A stretch of DNA of 64,000 bases from Cryptomeria japonica (Eukaryota > Streptophyta > Pinopsida > Cupressales > Cupressaceae): NCBI RefSeq assembly GCF_030272615.1, contig NC_081409.1, positions 204,353,949 to 204,417,948 on the forward strand, read 5' to 3'. The position numbers were made by a program, and so were the translations under genes. Under the pieces are notes generated by a model, which did no database searches, had not been told where the DNA came from, and saw nothing but the letters and a program-made list of their open reading frames with translations. Positions 35,794 through 47,186 of the stretch are shown here, in pieces (position 1 is the first letter of the stretch; each line of letters opens with the position of its first letter).

Positions 35794-37713
35794 TGATAGG
35801 GAGAAACCCAAAAGGAGGACCAATTTAAAGCTACTTGTTAAGAGACTCCTTCAAATGAGAGAGGAAAGGTTTTGGTTTTTAGTTATAGACCCACTTTCAA
35901 TGTTCACAAGCTTTTCTCAAACCCAAAACTTCCTCCTTGAGCTCTTCCCATCATTTGTTCATACACTTGCTCAACTCAACTACCATGCTAGGTCTAAACC
36001 CCCAAATGTTTAAACTAGAGTTCTGAAGGCTTCGCAAGGTTTCCAAGGTTGTTTTGGACTGATTTCAAAAGGTTTTACAAGGTCACCTAAACTTACTCCA
36101 ATCGGATTCTTATTTTTCTTCAAAACAGGGCTACAAGGAATAAGCCCTTTTTAGCCTTCCTGAAACACTATTTTGCTCATTACTCACTCCCATCTTGGAA
36201 TATCTAAAAAAGATGAATATTTTTGAGTACCCCTTTCTCCAAAGTCATTAATTAGTGCCAAGAGAGGTCTTGAGGAGGTCAATCTATGACTGTCCTATTT
36301 TGTAGCCTCAAAACAAGGGTTTTTATGGGGTTTTGGTAACTTAGAGTTTGGCAAATCACTCCATGGCCTTGTACCTTGTATCCTTTCTCATCACACACCT
36401 CCGAAACAACATTTCAATGTCTGCCCTACCACTAAAAATCAAGCATTATGCCAAACACTTGGCAAACAAACTGAAAATGAACAAGAACCTCTATCAAAAC
36501 ACTGTTTATTTTTTTTTGTTATGATTTTCACTGTTTTGGGTTGCATACCATAGGGTTAGAACTTCAAAAACCTCCTGCACTTTAGTGTCATCAATCCTTG
36601 AACAATATTTTAACCCTAAAATTAACAAATGAGCCAAGATCCCAAGCATAACAAGCTTCAAAAGTACTTTGACACCAACATTACTTAATTCTTCAAAAAC
36701 AAGGAACTCGCTGTCCTGACATACTTCCTCAAATGTTTTAAAGTAAAAAGGCCTCTCTTGGAGCTCCAACTTGTTTCAAAACCTTCATAGGGAAGGTGCA
36801 GACCACTATACCACATTGTAGACTCAAATAGACTTTGAGAACAACATTTTGGCTTCTTATTTCAATCTACTAGACAAATTACTCACTTAACTTGTCTAGT
36901 ATTCACTCAAAACCTTCTTGTAAGCACAACTCTGGAATAAAATGGAATATTTATACAATATATACAAGCATACCAACTTGGAAGAATCCATTGGAGGGAT
37001 CCCAGACCTAGATCAACCAAGTTGATGCATTTTGGAACTCCAAACCCTTGACAGGGTAGCAAACAATCAAAATAGAAACAATTTATTTAAACCACCTTAC
37101 AAATGAAAATCAAATGAAACAATTACATGGAAGGATAGTTAACATCTACATTTCCACTTTACAAAAGGTACAGTATCGATTTGTACAGGTATAGTATGGA
37201 TTGCACTCAAAAAGAAGAAAAAACAAGGTAAAACCTAGAATTTTGTTATTTTCTCATTAGCAAAACTTAGTCTTTACATTCTCCAACCTTTTCCAAGGCC
37301 AAGGAAGGCCTTTTTATAGTGATACCAAGTAGTTATCAATCCTTTTATGGACTTTAATCTTTTATAACCCCCTTTTCCAAGAAAAATGCAAAAATGACAA
37401 CTTTTGTTGCTCACATGACAACTTTTCTTTTTTAAAGCTCAAAAGTGCATTTTTGACAACCTTACTAATTCAACACTTCGAACCACCTAAGAAATGTTTA
37501 AAAACATATAAAAAACATGTTCCAATGCTGAAGAAAGCATTAGAAGACCTTTTTGGCAATTTTGCACTATTTAGCCAAAAATTGTCAACTCACAGCCTGA
37601 AAGGCACAATTTGATCTCTTGAGCCCAAAATGAGATCAAAGCCACTAAATCTGACCCAAAACAACATAAAACAACACAATTAACCTAACACAAGACTGTA
37701 CAAACATTAAAGT
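35794..37713 (-). repeat. Outer element 3-prime LTR, first segment
   Basis: Matches 47187 onward with few differences; in the first 250 bp I count three substitutions. It is interrupted at 37713 by the inner LTR element and resumes at 45745. Confidence 0.9.
36506..36769 (-). CDS. LTR-borne ORF, left copy
   Basis: An 87-codon frame starting MELQERPFYFKTFEEVCQD with a hydrophobic stretch (LKLVMLGILAHLLILGL) that could be a membrane segment. The right LTR at 47887-48159 has the same frame with a few substitutions and a slightly longer end. Two LTRs of one insertion are identical when inserted, so conservation here does not prove function. Confidence 0.25.
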   Translation of the reverse strand: MELQERPFYFKTFEEVCQDSEFLVFEELSNVGVKVLLKLVMLGILAHLLILGLKYCSRIDDTKVQEVFEVLTLWYATQNSENHNKKK

Positions 37714-38968
37714 TGTAAAGCGGAAAATCGAACCCTAGGAGTTCCCCCCACTCCAAGGAGAGAGAAAGGAGGTCACTAGGATTGACGGTTTTCACTTAGG
37801 AGGGACTTTACATTCAAAAGAGGGGTTGAAACTCACAAGATCCAATCCCACACAATGCAAGATTGAATTCTAAATGAGTTTCAAGGGTTGAGACAGCAAG
37901 GATACCCTCTTTTGTAGAGAATGTAGATAGAAGGGTTGAACTAGGAGTGCATGTAAAGTAAGAAAGATTTGCTTGTAGACGGAGATAGGGACATGAGATG
38001 AAGCTGTGGACCTGAAATCAGTAGCAAAATGTCGAGATGATGCTGTCCTGCAAGTTTGAGCGAAAGTTGACAGGACGATGGCACTCGGAGTGCACACGGT
38101 CCTTCGAAAAATCCACGAAACGAAGGGGGATCTGTTCGTCTCTGCACAAGGATTCCAGATCTTCAATTATAGCCGCGTACCTACAACCTACACACAAAAA
38201 AGAGAGGATGATTGGGGGGTTAGGGATTAGGGGTTTGCCTTCAGGTTAAACCCCGGTTTTGGAATTAACCAAGAAATGAGAATGTTGTAAATGTAAATGT
38301 TTGTAATGTAATCAAGTACTGATACCTTGTTGTAAGAATGTTTGTATTCTTACATGCAAAGGTGTAATGATGTTGTATGTTGTATGTTGTAGGTGATCTC
38401 CTCTTCAATGGTTGAATCCTTGTCTTGAATGCAACACCTAGCCTTGAATGGAGACCTCGAATGCTCAATTGCTTGAAGGAATGCTTGAATGCTTGAATGT
38501 TTGAATGTTTACCTATCGCTTCCGCCTCTTGCACACATATGTTTCTCCCACACCCTTTCTGGGAGGGGAAATGTAGTTTATATACTTGTCAATTAGGGTT
38601 AGGAGATTGATTTTTCCGACCTTAGGCCGACCTAGGAGCATTATTTTCCAAATTGCAAACTTGAAGACCCGATGCCCAACAAGAGACCGGGCCCAAAATA
38701 GGGCCAGGGACCAGGGCGCTGGGCGCCATGGTCCTGAGGGACCAAGGCGCTAGGCACCATGGTCCTGAAGGACCAGGGTGCTGGGCGCCATGGTCCCACC
38801 TCCCGGGACAGCAGGGTGCAAGGAGGATCAGGCCAAGGTGCAGAAAGATGCAGTTTTTTGATGTTGTAAACAGGTTTCGGGGTCTCCATTCAAGTTCAAC
38901 GTTGCGCTGCCATCGTGAAGACCCAAATGCAGTCGAAATTGCAAGTGTCGCAATTTTATGACACTACA
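37714..38968 (-). repeat. Inner element 3-prime LTR (1255 bp)
   Basis: Begins TGTAAAGC and ends CACTACA on the plus strand. It contains three copies of a roughly 31-bp GC-rich unit (ggcgctgggcgccatggtcc) at about 38705-38800. The other LTR has one, which explains its extra 63 bp. Confidence 0.93.
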
Positions 38969-38990
38969 TTTAGCCCCCACTTTAGCGGGA
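38969..38990 (-). promoter_or_regulatory. Inner element polypurine tract
   Basis: The minus strand reads AAAGTGGGGGCTAAA directly before the 3-prime LTR. Position and composition fit the plus-strand primer of an LTR retrotransposon. Confidence 0.75.
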
Positions 38991-39720
38991 GTATAAGCAT
39001 ACACCCATACTTCCAATAAAGTACAAGGAAACAACATTGAAAGACTTTCACCACGTCAAGGAGGCAAGATACACCAAGCCCCCAGTGGACTAAGGATCTT
39101 ACGACTTCAATTGACAAAGTAAAAGGGAAGATCACGAGGGAGAACCATGACTGTCGGTAGTAAGGTTCCCTCACTATGAGTCATGCAAGAATAATACCAA
39201 AAATTTTCAAGGCAAAGCTAAGTTCGCCAAAAAAATTTAAGAATCTTGAAGAGATATGAACGGGGTGTATGCCCCCCTACGTTAAAGCGATCACACACAC
39301 CTCATCGGGGGTGATTTCTTTAAGGTAGTGATACACATAAGAAATGAGAAGGGAAAGGAGCACATTATCACAAAGATTTAGCCCCCAAGTGTGAGATAAA
39401 CCCAAGGATAATAGACACAAAACACAAAGCACGAGGTGACTTCGCTTTCCTTGGGGTCAGTATGCTGTATGATAATTCATGTATATCATATGTATGTATG
39501 CATAATTGTTCTTCATTCCCCAATCAAGGAAGGTCACCTAGAAGAAGGGAACACATGTGTCTTTTGAGTCAATATGAGAGAGACCAAAAGAGATCTCAAT
39601 GCTTTGCATCGTCCTCAAGTAGACAACCCTAAGGACAACAAATAGAAGAATGGGAATAACACATAGAAGAAGTAACAAAAGAGATCAAGAGAGGAGGAGA
39701 GAGTCTACTATGCTAATGAA
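38991..39720. other. Inner element, non-coding interior
   Basis: About 0.7 kb between the end of the polyprotein frame and the polypurine tract. No RT or integrase remnant is visible. Confidence 0.5.
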
Positions 39721-42700
39721 CTAGTCTAGCACGTCATCCACCCCCCGATCTTGCTGATCAATATTTTGGGAAGGCAGGAAACACGCTAGAGGAGGAACAT
39801 CCAACACAGTAGATGCAGCTATCACAAGATCCAAACAAGGGCTATGTTCATGTTCCAAGCCACGTTGTTCTTGTCCAGGAGCTAGGATAAGTGCTTTAGA
39901 AAATTCGTTAGATAAATGGTTATCAACATCAACATATTCATATTCACTATCAGAATGAAGAGGAGTAACATTTTCATCATGGATAACATTTTCATCTATA
40001 TCATCATCAAGATTTATAAAAATAGGATCTTTAACTCGCACAGGATCAAAACCATCATGCATCTTATGTTTAGGAGATTTTGGCTCAATTTTCGGTTGAG
40101 GAGAAAATGGAATAATACTAGCTGAAGGTGTTTTTGGGGATTGCAAAGTTTGAGAAGCAGCTGCACGAGCTCTAAGACGACGCTTTCATCGGCGTTCACG
40201 TGCAGAACGATTTCGTCTAGTCTTAGTAGGAAGTTGAGAAGATTGAGGAGGAGGAATGTTCTCATCCTTATCACTTGGGTGTTTAGGTTGTGGTCTTTGA
40301 GGTTGGACAATAGGAGAAGAGGAAGGTCTCTTCTCTCTATAAGAGGAAGGAGGAGGCACTGCTCCATATAAAGGAGGAATATTTGGTTTAGGAAGGAGAC
40401 CAAGTCCATCATGACAAGGAGATATAGGTCTACTTTTAGAAAGTTTATTAGATATAGACATAGTCACATCCATAGGGATGGGTTGGGAATCTTCTTGAGA
40501 AAAGACATTAGTTTTATCTTTCAAAGGAAGAACTTCCTTCTCAAGAACGATAGGAATATCAAGTTTGGGTGTTCTAGGTTCACTTAGAGATAGGATCATA
40601 TCTTTTTTCCACTTTTGATAAGATTTGAAAAGATGATCACTTCACGGTGGAAGAGATTGGAATTGTTTGGGCCAAAAATAATCAACAAGAACGCTAGAAG
40701 TTCTTTCAGCTGGTTTAAAGAGACTATGATTGACAGTAACAACTTCACCATTATGGGGAAATTTCAAACACTTGTGAATAGGAGAAGCAATAGCTTTCAT
40801 GTAAGATAACCAAGGATAGCCTAGCTTCACACGAAATTGTTCAGATGATGGAATAATAGAAAAGCTCACATCAAGGGATTTGTTATGGACCTCAATAGGT
40901 AATGTAATAGAACCAATTGCAGGAGAAGAAAATGCATCAAATAATTTCACAACCACATTTGTTTTGTCATAGATCACTTGATTCAATTGCAAAGTAAAAA
41001 GAAATTCTTCAGTAATGACATTAACCATGCAAGAAGGATCAATAAGCACTCCACGGCAAGGTGTATTCTTGACTTTTGCAACTATATATAAAGGACCATC
41101 AGGTGCCTTGATAGTTTCACTGGAATCAAATGTGATGGAAGGCTCTTTAGGGATTTTCTGCTGTTCTACAAAGTTAATCACATTCGGAGTCATAGACACA
41201 AGACCATCAGGTGAGAAAGAGGAATCATTAGTCTCAACCACATTAGAGGTATGAGAAGGTAATGGATCAGTAAAAATCTTAAGATTTTGGTTAGGAAGAG
41301 CTACAGATGTGTTGCCTTTATCATTCACACCTGAAACAGAGACAGTATTATTATCAATCAAATCTTGAATTTTACCCTTTAAAGCAAAACATTTTTCAGT
41401 ATCATGCCCAGGTTGACGATGAAATTGACAAAAAGATTTGTTATCAAAATAGGGTGAATTCACCTTTGCAGGATCTATTTGCTTTATAGGAGGGAGAGTA
41501 AGCACATTTTGTTCCAATAACTTATTCATAATACTACGCAATGATTCATTCAAAGGAGTAAACTCTCTTTCTTTCTTGAAAAACTTAGAAATAGGAGGCA
41601 CACCTGATGCTGCATTCACATTGTTGTTTGTGATGTTTTCATTGAACTTAATGAACCCTCTATTTGGTTTAAACTTCCCAAATGGTTGTTGACTACTATC
41701 ACCCTTATCACTCGGAGCCATAGGATTTGCTTGTTCCATTTGACTCACAGTCAGTTGATAATTGTGAAGAGTTGCACACAACTGTTGGAAAGAAGTAAAC
41801 TCAGAAAACAGAAGTTTTTCTCTAATATCTTTTTGTAAATTAGAAATAAAGATTCTTTGAATATCATTGTCAGGTACTGGAAAAGAAATTTGAGCACACA
41901 AATGCTTATATCTACCAATGAAATCAGTCACTTTTTCTTTAACACCTTGTTTACAATGCATTAAATCAATCAAAGTAACTTTAGGACTTATATTGTTTTG
42001 AAATTGTTGAATAAAAGCATTTGCAAGTTGTTGGAAAGAAGTAATAGAATAGGAAGGCAACGAGCAATACCATTGTAGAGCCTTATCTCTTAATGTTCTA
42101 GTAAACAGTTTTGCAAGCAACCTTTGGTCATGAGCAAAATTGGTACATATTGTTTGAAAGGTCTTAACATGTGTTAGAGGATCACCTTTACCATTATAAA
42201 GCTCCAATTGCGGGATTTCAACGTGCTTAGGGGGGACAGCTCGAACAATGTCAAGAGAAAGTGGGCTCGCAACATCAAATGTGGGCACACTAAACTTAGA
42301 TTGATTCATAGAAGCAATTTGTTGCTGTAAAGAAGAGACAGTTTGTGCAAGATTGTTAATGGTCACTTCAGTCGAAGAGTTCATATTAGACATGTTAGAT
42401 TGTGATGGAGGTATTATGTTATTGAAAGAAGGTATTGATTGAGAGTAAGGTGGCGGGACACTATGATAGTTAGTCATAGGAGATGATTGGAAAGAAGGAA
42501 CACTACAAGGAGGAATGGAATGGTTAAATTAATTGTCCCCTTGCGTCATGTTCATTTGTGGAGATGTAATAGGGACACTCATTGAAGGAATGAATGAAGA
42601 AGTTGGATTGAATGAAGGAAGAGGGTTGATTGAAGAAGAAGGATTGCCCCCATGACTGGTGATCGTAGGTGGAATGTTTTGTATTGAAGTAGTCATTATG

Positions 42701-43170
42701 TTTGATGTAAAAGTAGGTATACTAGCAATAGAAGTTGTTAAAGGAATAGAATAATTGACTTGAGTAGGAGGTTGTGTACAACCTAAAGTTTCGGCACAAC
42801 TCTTCATAGGCATCACATTCGAATCCACAATGTGTGCAATACTACGCAAAATATCAATTCCATTCTTATCACTTTGAACCATACGTTTTAGACCCTCAAT
42901 TAATGAAAGAGCTTGACTATCGAGGTATTCTTGAGACATCCATTGCTGAAAATCATCAAATTGGTTATCCAATTTCGAAAGTTGTTCTACAGAAACCTCA
43001 TGGAGAGCTTCTTCATCATTAAGAGGATTAGAGGAATTACCCATGTCCTCGTTAAAAAGGCCATTCAAATTAGGTTCCATCTCCTCAGTAATTAAACCTT
43101 GGAAAGACTTAATTATAAGGCTTCGTCTAACGGGAATAGTGTAAGTAGGGCTTATTGTTGTAAAACTCAT
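39721..43170 (-). pseudogene. Gag-protease polyprotein of the inner element, three stops
   Basis: One phase stays open from the ATG at 43170 to 39721 apart from a TAA at 42529, a TGA at 40642 and a TGA at 40186. The N-terminal part is Pro/Ser/Thr-rich. The gag core is around 42280-41650, with PQLELYNGKGDPLTHVKTF, LFTRTLRDKALQWYCSLP and LIDLMHCKQG. A zinc-knuckle-like CQFHRQPGHDTEKCFALK lies near 41400, followed by a protease-like region: VLIDPSCMVNVI near 41040, where the usual D-S/T-G is D-P-S, then GYPWLSYMKAIASPIH. The C-terminal 300 codons are basic and proline-rich, then acidic (DDDIDENVIHDENV), with no recognised domain. It formed retrotransposon particles in its active state (inference); it is now broken. 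Confidence 0.8.
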
Positions 43171-44530
43171 GCACTAGAGAGAGAGAGAAGATTTTGAATT
43201 TTGAAAATAAAGTTGGCAAAATTAAACAATGAGATAGTGATTATCCAATTTGAACTTTGTGAAAGAAGAGGGAAACACAACTTCCAAGAAAGGTAGGCAC
43301 AATTGAAAATTAGGGCCAAGGGGGTAGCACTTAATTTTAATTGTTATCTTGAAAATTGAAATCTTGAATTTTGAATTTATTTTCGAATTTAGAGGTAGCA
43401 AATTTCAATAAAATGAGCCAATCTCCTAGATTTAAGCTGTTAAATGCAATCATGACAATCTCCTAAAATTTCAGAAAAAATGTCGGGGACCGTGGCGAAT
43501 GGAGTGCACACGGTCCTCGCAACTTTTTTCGAAATTTTCAGGGATGAAAGTTATGATGATTTTAAAGCTAATCTGAAAAAATTGAGTGATTTTACAATCT
43601 GTAGATAGGCCAAATTAAAGTTGCAATCTCAAAATTGAACCCTACCAAGATTGTTGAAAAATGCAAAATTTGACTTTTGAAAAAGAGAGGGAAATTGAAA
43701 TTTTGAATTTTATGATTTTAGAGGGAATACTAAAAGCAATGCAAGCTTTGAAATTTAACAGTTGACTCAATTTCACGCAAAATTCAATTTTGGAAGCGAA
43801 AATCAAAGTTGTTGCAATTAAACACTTAATTTCAAAAGTCACAAACTACAAAAAATTGAATAAAGCACTGAAACTTCGAATGAATGCCAACACACTTTTC
43901 AGATTTAGGATAGTAAGAAACACAATTTTAACAAAAAATTTCAATTTCCACAATTTTTGAATGATTAGAAGCCTTAATCCAAGCAATCACTAGACCAACT
44001 TTGACTTTAATTTTGGAAGTGTTAGAATTGATGAGATCAACCAAGATTCTGGATTCTAGCAAAAAAATACAGTAAGATCTAGCTTCCGAATTTTCAGAAA
44101 AAATGTCGGGGACGATGGTGCTCGGGGTGCACACGGTCCTCGCAAATTTTTTCAAAATTTTCAGGGATGAGAGATATTATGATTTTGTTGCGGAATCCAA
44201 AGTTACAGCCGATTTCGAGGTGTTTTGATCAGTGAAATCATTGGTCAAATTTTGAATCAAGAGGGTTTTAAAAATTAGGGTTTTGACACTTAACCACTTA
44301 ATTTTCAGAATTAAAGCACAAATATGAATTGACAATTTGCAATAGAAGGGTAGATCTGAAACAAGCATTAACAATTAAACATTTCACAAGCTCAATTACT
44401 AAAAAGAAAATTTAGGGTTCTTATGCAATTAACCTCTAAAATTTGCAAAAGATCAAACATGGAAATGTAATTAAGGAAGCCAATTTTTTTTTCAGATCTA
44501 AACATGAATAATCAAAATTAGGATGTTCAC

Positions 44531-44544
44531 GTCGGGTTCACCAA
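44531..44544 (-). promoter_or_regulatory. Inner element primer-binding site
   Basis: The minus strand reads TGGTGAACCCGACG, three bases after the end of the 5-prime LTR. It starts with TGG as expected for pairing to a tRNA 3-prime end. I cannot name the tRNA with certainty. Confidence 0.6.
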
Positions 44545-44547
44545 AAT

Positions 44548-45739
44548 GTAAAGCGAAAAATCGAACCCTAGGTGTTCCCCCCACTCCAAGGAGAGAGAAA
44601 GGAGGTCACTAGGATTGACAGTTTTCACTTAGGAGGGACTTTACATTCAAAAGAGGGGTTGAAACTCACAAGATCCAATCCCACACAATGCAAGATTGAA
44701 TTCTAAATGAGTTTCAAGGGTTAAGATACCAAGGATACCCTCTTTTGTAAAGAATGTAGATAGAAGGGTTGAACTAGGAGTGCATGTAAAGTAAGAAAGA
44801 TTCACTTGTAGATGGAGATAAGGACACGGGATGAAGCTGCGGACCTGAAATTAGCAGTAAAATGTCGAGATGATGTTGTCCTGCAAGTTTGAGCAAAAGT
44901 TGATGGGACGATGGCGCCCTGAGTGCACACGGTCCTTCAAAAAATACGCGAAACAAAGGGGGATCTGTTCATCTCTGCACAAGGATTCCAGATCTTCAAT
45001 TAGAGCTGCGTACCTGCAACCTACACACAAAAAAGAGAGGACGATTGGGGGGTTAGGGATTAGGGGTTTGCCTTCAGGTCAAACCCCGGTTTTGGAATTA
45101 ACCAAGAAATGAGAATGCTGTAAATGTAAATGTTTGTAATGTAATCAAGTACTGATACCTTGTTGTAAGAATGTTTGTATTCTTACATGCGAAGGTGTAA
45201 TGATGCTATATGTTGTATGTTGTAGGTGATCTCCTCTTCAATGGTTGAATCCTTGTCTTGAATGCAACACCTAGCCTTGAATGGAGACCTAGAATGCTCA
45301 TTTGCTTGAAGGAATGCTTGAATGCTTGAATGTTTGAATGTTTGCCTATCGCTTCTGCCTCTTGCACACATATGTTTCTCCCACACCCTTTCTGGGAGGG
45401 GAAATGTAGTTTATATACTTGTCAATTAGGGTTAGGAGACTGATTTTTCCGACCTTAGGCCGACCTAGGAACATTATTTTCCAAATTGCAAACTTGAAGA
45501 CCCGATGCCCAACAAGAGACCGGGCCCAAAATAGGGCCAGGGACCAGGGCGCTGGGCACCATGGTCCCACCTCCCGGGACAGCAGGGTGCAAGGAGGATC
45601 AGGCCAAGGTGCAGAAAGATGCAGTTTTTTGATGTTGTAAACAGGTTTCAGGGTCTCCATTCAGGTTCAACGTTGTGCCACCATCGTGAAGACCCAAATG
45701 CAGTCGAAATTGCAAGTGTCGCAATTTTATGATGCTACA
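44548..45739 (-). repeat. Inner element 5-prime LTR (1192 bp)
   Basis: Matches 37714-38968. Differences visible in the first 350 bp are mostly transitions (for example gcggaaaa/gcgaaaaa, gacggtt/gacagtt, agatagggac/agataaggac). It carries one copy of the GC-rich 31-bp unit. Confidence 0.93.
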
Positions 45740-45744
45740 AAAGC

Positions 45745-45794
45745 ATTAAATACTCAAGAATGGGAGTTTTGGTCAACTAGGTGCTTCTGCACCA
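45745..45794 (-). repeat. Outer element 3-prime LTR, second segment
   Basis: This is the remaining 50 bp of the left outer LTR (attaaatactcaagaatggg... ending gcacca). It matches the end of the right LTR at 49103-49152. Confidence 0.9.
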
Positions 45795-45994
45795 TACTCC
45801 CCAAAATTGAAAAAGTTCCAAGTCCTCTTGGAAATGATACATGCAAAACAAATGATACCTGCAAATCATATAGGCTTCATCTTGACCTTTGGCATGTACT
45901 TGTCTTCTGCTTCATCAGGCATGGCCAAATGAAAAGCTCCTTCCTTCATCTTCACCTGAGGCCTTACTTCCAAAACCAACATTCACCACTGCTG

Positions 45995-47131
45995 CTACTG
46001 CTCATAAGATGTAGACCACACCAGCCATTTCCATGTCAGCAAACTCTCATTCCAAAAACAACTCCATGGTGCCATGAGAGAAAAGCCATCAACTTTCATC
46101 TCCAAGGTAGGAGTATTGCTCAATCTTGTGTACCAATCCTGGTGCTTGGTATCTGGCATCAATACCCCAAGAGAAAACATTTCTCCCATAATGGTCATGA
46201 CACCCTCATAAAGACAAATACCAATCTGATAGAGTTCATGCATGTAGACCTCTGTAGCAACATAATGATCAGCAACAACTATCTCTGTATCATGCCTATC
46301 AATAGGCTTCTCGAGTGCATGTGACCCTTGTACCATTGCTTCTGCTTATCCAATCTGTTCAACAACTCCATCATTAGGATAAAGACTATGTGCTTCAACC
46401 AATTCGGTCTCTACCCCTTGCTCATCCTCAAGAACCTTTGCTATATAAGGTTCCTTTGCAACTCTTCGCTGCTCACTCTTCACTTCAGCATGCATCTGCT
46501 GCTCCAAGTCATTGAATGGACTGTCTACCTCTTCAACTTCACCTTCTATGGTACTGGGGGTCACTTCTACCATTAAACCTCCATTGTGTACTGCTTCACC
46601 ATCTGTTTCTTCAACATCTTCCTCCTAGTGATTCTTATGCTCAGGAAAATCTACTCTCTCAACCAACCCTAGACCTCTTGTCATATGCCATTTAGGATCA
46701 TCTTCTTCCCTCATAGAGTTCAAGGTAAAATTTATGCCACCCTAAGTAAATTGATAAACATTCCTATAAGCATCATACATAGTGCAATTGTCATATTGCC
46801 ATGCTCTTCCCAAGATCAAATGGCAATCTCTCAAGGGCATAATATCACATTCCACCATCTCATAGTAAGAACCAATATTGAAACGAACAACAGACTTCTC
46901 TAAGACATCAACCCAATGATCATCACTCAAACCAAATGCTCTGTAAAGTGACTCATGAGGTATCCTTGGTAGATTCAACTTTTCCACCATTTCTAAGGAG
47001 ACTACGTTGTCAAGAGAACCACTGTCAAATACAACCTTACATACTTTACCCTTGCATTTGCACTTGGTTCTAAAAATGGCTTGTCTTGGATCATATCTAC
47101 TCTCCATGCTGTTAGGAACTTCTTTCTTCAA
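45995..47131 (-). pseudogene. Aspartic protease coding region of the outer element
   Basis: One phase runs from the ATG at 47131 to 45995 with stops at 46742, near 46625 and at 46346. The first 129 codons are a retropepsin-like domain: the catalytic triplet in VVFDSGSLDNVVS (about residues 34-46, D-S-G intact), then EMVEKLNLPR and CHLILGRAWQYDN (the I-L-G-R flap-side motif). The rest is acidic (EEVDSPFNDLEQQ) and then unrecognised (LMPDTKHQDWYTRL). It resembles Ty3-type gag-associated protease. No gag, RT or integrase is seen. Confidence 0.75.
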
Positions 47132-47171
47132 CTCTCACAACTCACAACTCACTGCAAGGATCTACTTCCTT

Positions 47172-47183
47172 GCTCTGATACCA
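47172..47183 (-). promoter_or_regulatory. Outer element primer-binding site (initiator tRNA-Met)
   Basis: The minus strand reads TGGTATCAGAGC, the common plant PBS complementary to initiator tRNA-Met, three bases from the LTR end. Confidence 0.9.
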
Positions 47184-47186
47184 ATC

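Larger units (their letters stand above)
37714..45739 (-). mobile_element. Inner LTR retrotransposon, gag-protease only (TR-GAG-like)
   Basis: LTRs at 37714-38968 and 44548-45739 with TG...CA ends, flanked by a 5-bp duplication with one mismatch (aaagt/aaagc). It sits inside the left LTR of the outer element. The 5.58 kb interior holds one reading frame of about 1150 codons on the minus strand (43170-39721) with gag, a zinc knuckle and a protease-like domain but no reverse transcriptase, RNase H or integrase. The arrangement resembles the non-autonomous TR-GAG elements described in plants. The gag resembles the Ty3 type. Confidence 0.88.

Noticed and set aside
35429-36013. 194-codon plus-strand frame
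   Set aside because: It crosses the LINE/LTR junction antisense to LINE ORF2, so it is chance coding.
38265-38889. Minus-strand frames within the inner LTR (also 45183-45660)
   Set aside because: Differ in length and phase between the two LTRs because of the 31-bp unit; no support for coding.
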